In this document: one piece after another, positions 63,595 to 64,000 of the stretch
How positions within the stretch are numbered: position 1 is the stretch's first letter
Layout: the number at the start of each line of letters is the position of its first letter
NCBI RefSeq assembly: GCF_004770105.1
Contig: NZ_RQEY01000001.1
Coordinates: forward strand, 124,001-188,000
Reading direction: 5' to 3'
Source of the DNA: Leptospira andrefontaineae
GTDB taxonomy: Bacteria > Spirochaetota > Leptospiria > Leptospirales > Leptospiraceae
Length of the DNA: 64,000 nucleotides
The notes under the pieces: generated by a model
The model's input: only the letters and a program-made list of their open reading frames with translations
The model's database searches: none
Told to the model about the DNA's origin: nothing
Program-made: the position numbers and the translations under genes

Positions 63595-64000
63595 ATGGCC
63601 ACTCATTATAAAGGAAAGCCTAGAGATGTAAAGGTGCTCGATGCCTACATCAAATTAAGCCGATGTGCGGATTCCATCCGTACAATGGAGGAAAAATTCC
63701 TTAATCAATATAATCTGACCAGCGGCCAATTCGGATGCTTGGAGACTCTTTATCATCTTGGCCCTATGTGCCAAAAAGAAATCGGTCAAAAAATATTTTC
63801 CTGCGAAGGAAACATCACACAGATCATAGATAATTTAGAAAAAAGAAGTCTAGTAATCAGAGTCAGAAGCGAAGAAGACAGACGTTATTTTATCATCAAT
63901 CTTACCGACAAAGGAAAGGAACTCATCGGAACTTCTTTCCCAGATTATTTGGAGCAGTTGAAGGGCAAGATGTCCTGCCTCAGCGACGAAGAACTCAAAA
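63595..64000 (+). CDS. MarR-family transcriptional regulator, C-terminus cut by window end
   Basis: 135 residues are visible of a typical 140-165. The winged-helix region reads [15 protein letters not shown], then [20 protein letters not shown] as the recognition helix and wing, and [16 protein letters not shown] as the conserved D-R-R wing. MarR proteins repress neighbouring or own genes until a small phenolic or oxidant is bound. Its target would lie to the right of the window or at its own promoter. Cys residues at CEGN and CADS may be worth noting as redox sites, but this is inference. Confidence 0.9.
   Translation, partial: MATHYKGKPRDVKVLDAYIKLSRCADSIRTMEEKFLNQYNLTSGQFGCLETLYHLGPMCQKEIGQKIFSCEGNITQIIDNLEKRSLVIRVRSEEDRRYFIINLTDKGKELIGTSFPDYLEQLKGKMSCLSDEELK

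Overview
The window reads as a chromosomal segment of a spirochaete of the genus Leptospira. The grounds are the many small lipoproteins whose signal peptides end in lax lipoboxes (FSNC, LVSC, VFCG, FSSC), the abundance of GAF/SpoIIE-type phosphatases, tandem chemoreceptors and TetR regulators, and the family mix (futalosine-type MqnA, citramalate/isopropylmalate-type LeuA, DUF2804, DUF2817). The GC looks too high for the L. interrogans group, so a saprophytic or intermediate species is more likely. That is inference; GC was not computed. No tRNA, rRNA, CRISPR array, phage or insertion sequence was seen.

Layout. 1-805: 5' part of rsmH. 1114-6686: two tandem chemoreceptors facing a STAS-cheR-rhodanese operon. 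6845-15713: mqnA, a lipoprotein, a GAF-SpoIIE-TPR phosphatase next to an ammonium transporter, an alpha/beta hydrolase, an FGGY kinase and a host-attachment-family protein. 15991-23991: a heme acquisition operon (two lipoproteins, one HmuY-like; a TonB-dependent receptor; HmuTUV; HmuS) preceded by three Fur-box-like palindromes. 24051-33674: DoxX, MORN lipoprotein, metallophosphoesterase, a second GAF-SpoIIE phosphatase, DUF2817, CsgG-like lipoprotein, DsbA-like protein and a pair of related lipoproteins. 33775-35499: a zinc alcohol dehydrogenase and a TetR regulator, divergent over two matching palindromes. 35496-38925: serine acetyltransferase, small membrane proteins and lipoproteins, a TPR protein. 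38961-40468: leuA behind what looks like a complete leucine attenuator. 40576-49579: Cys-rich secreted peptide, large GT-C-like membrane protein, and a tolC-RND-tetR-tetR efflux operon without an adaptor gene. 49999-64000: hybrid histidine kinase, YheT-like hydrolase, thiolase, NagX-like/DUF2804 pair, hypothetical/transglutaminase pair, membrane proteins, aldo/keto reductase, a signal peptidase I and the start of a MarR regulator.

The strongest finds are regulatory. A 20-codon leader (39000-39062) has seven Leu codons, six consecutive, and is followed by mutually exclusive hairpins and an intrinsic terminator just before leuA. The heme operon has a cluster of iron-box-like palindromes, one of which shares an 11-mer with a site at 49611-49625. 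The adh/tetR pair and the efflux operon each have clear operator-like palindromes.
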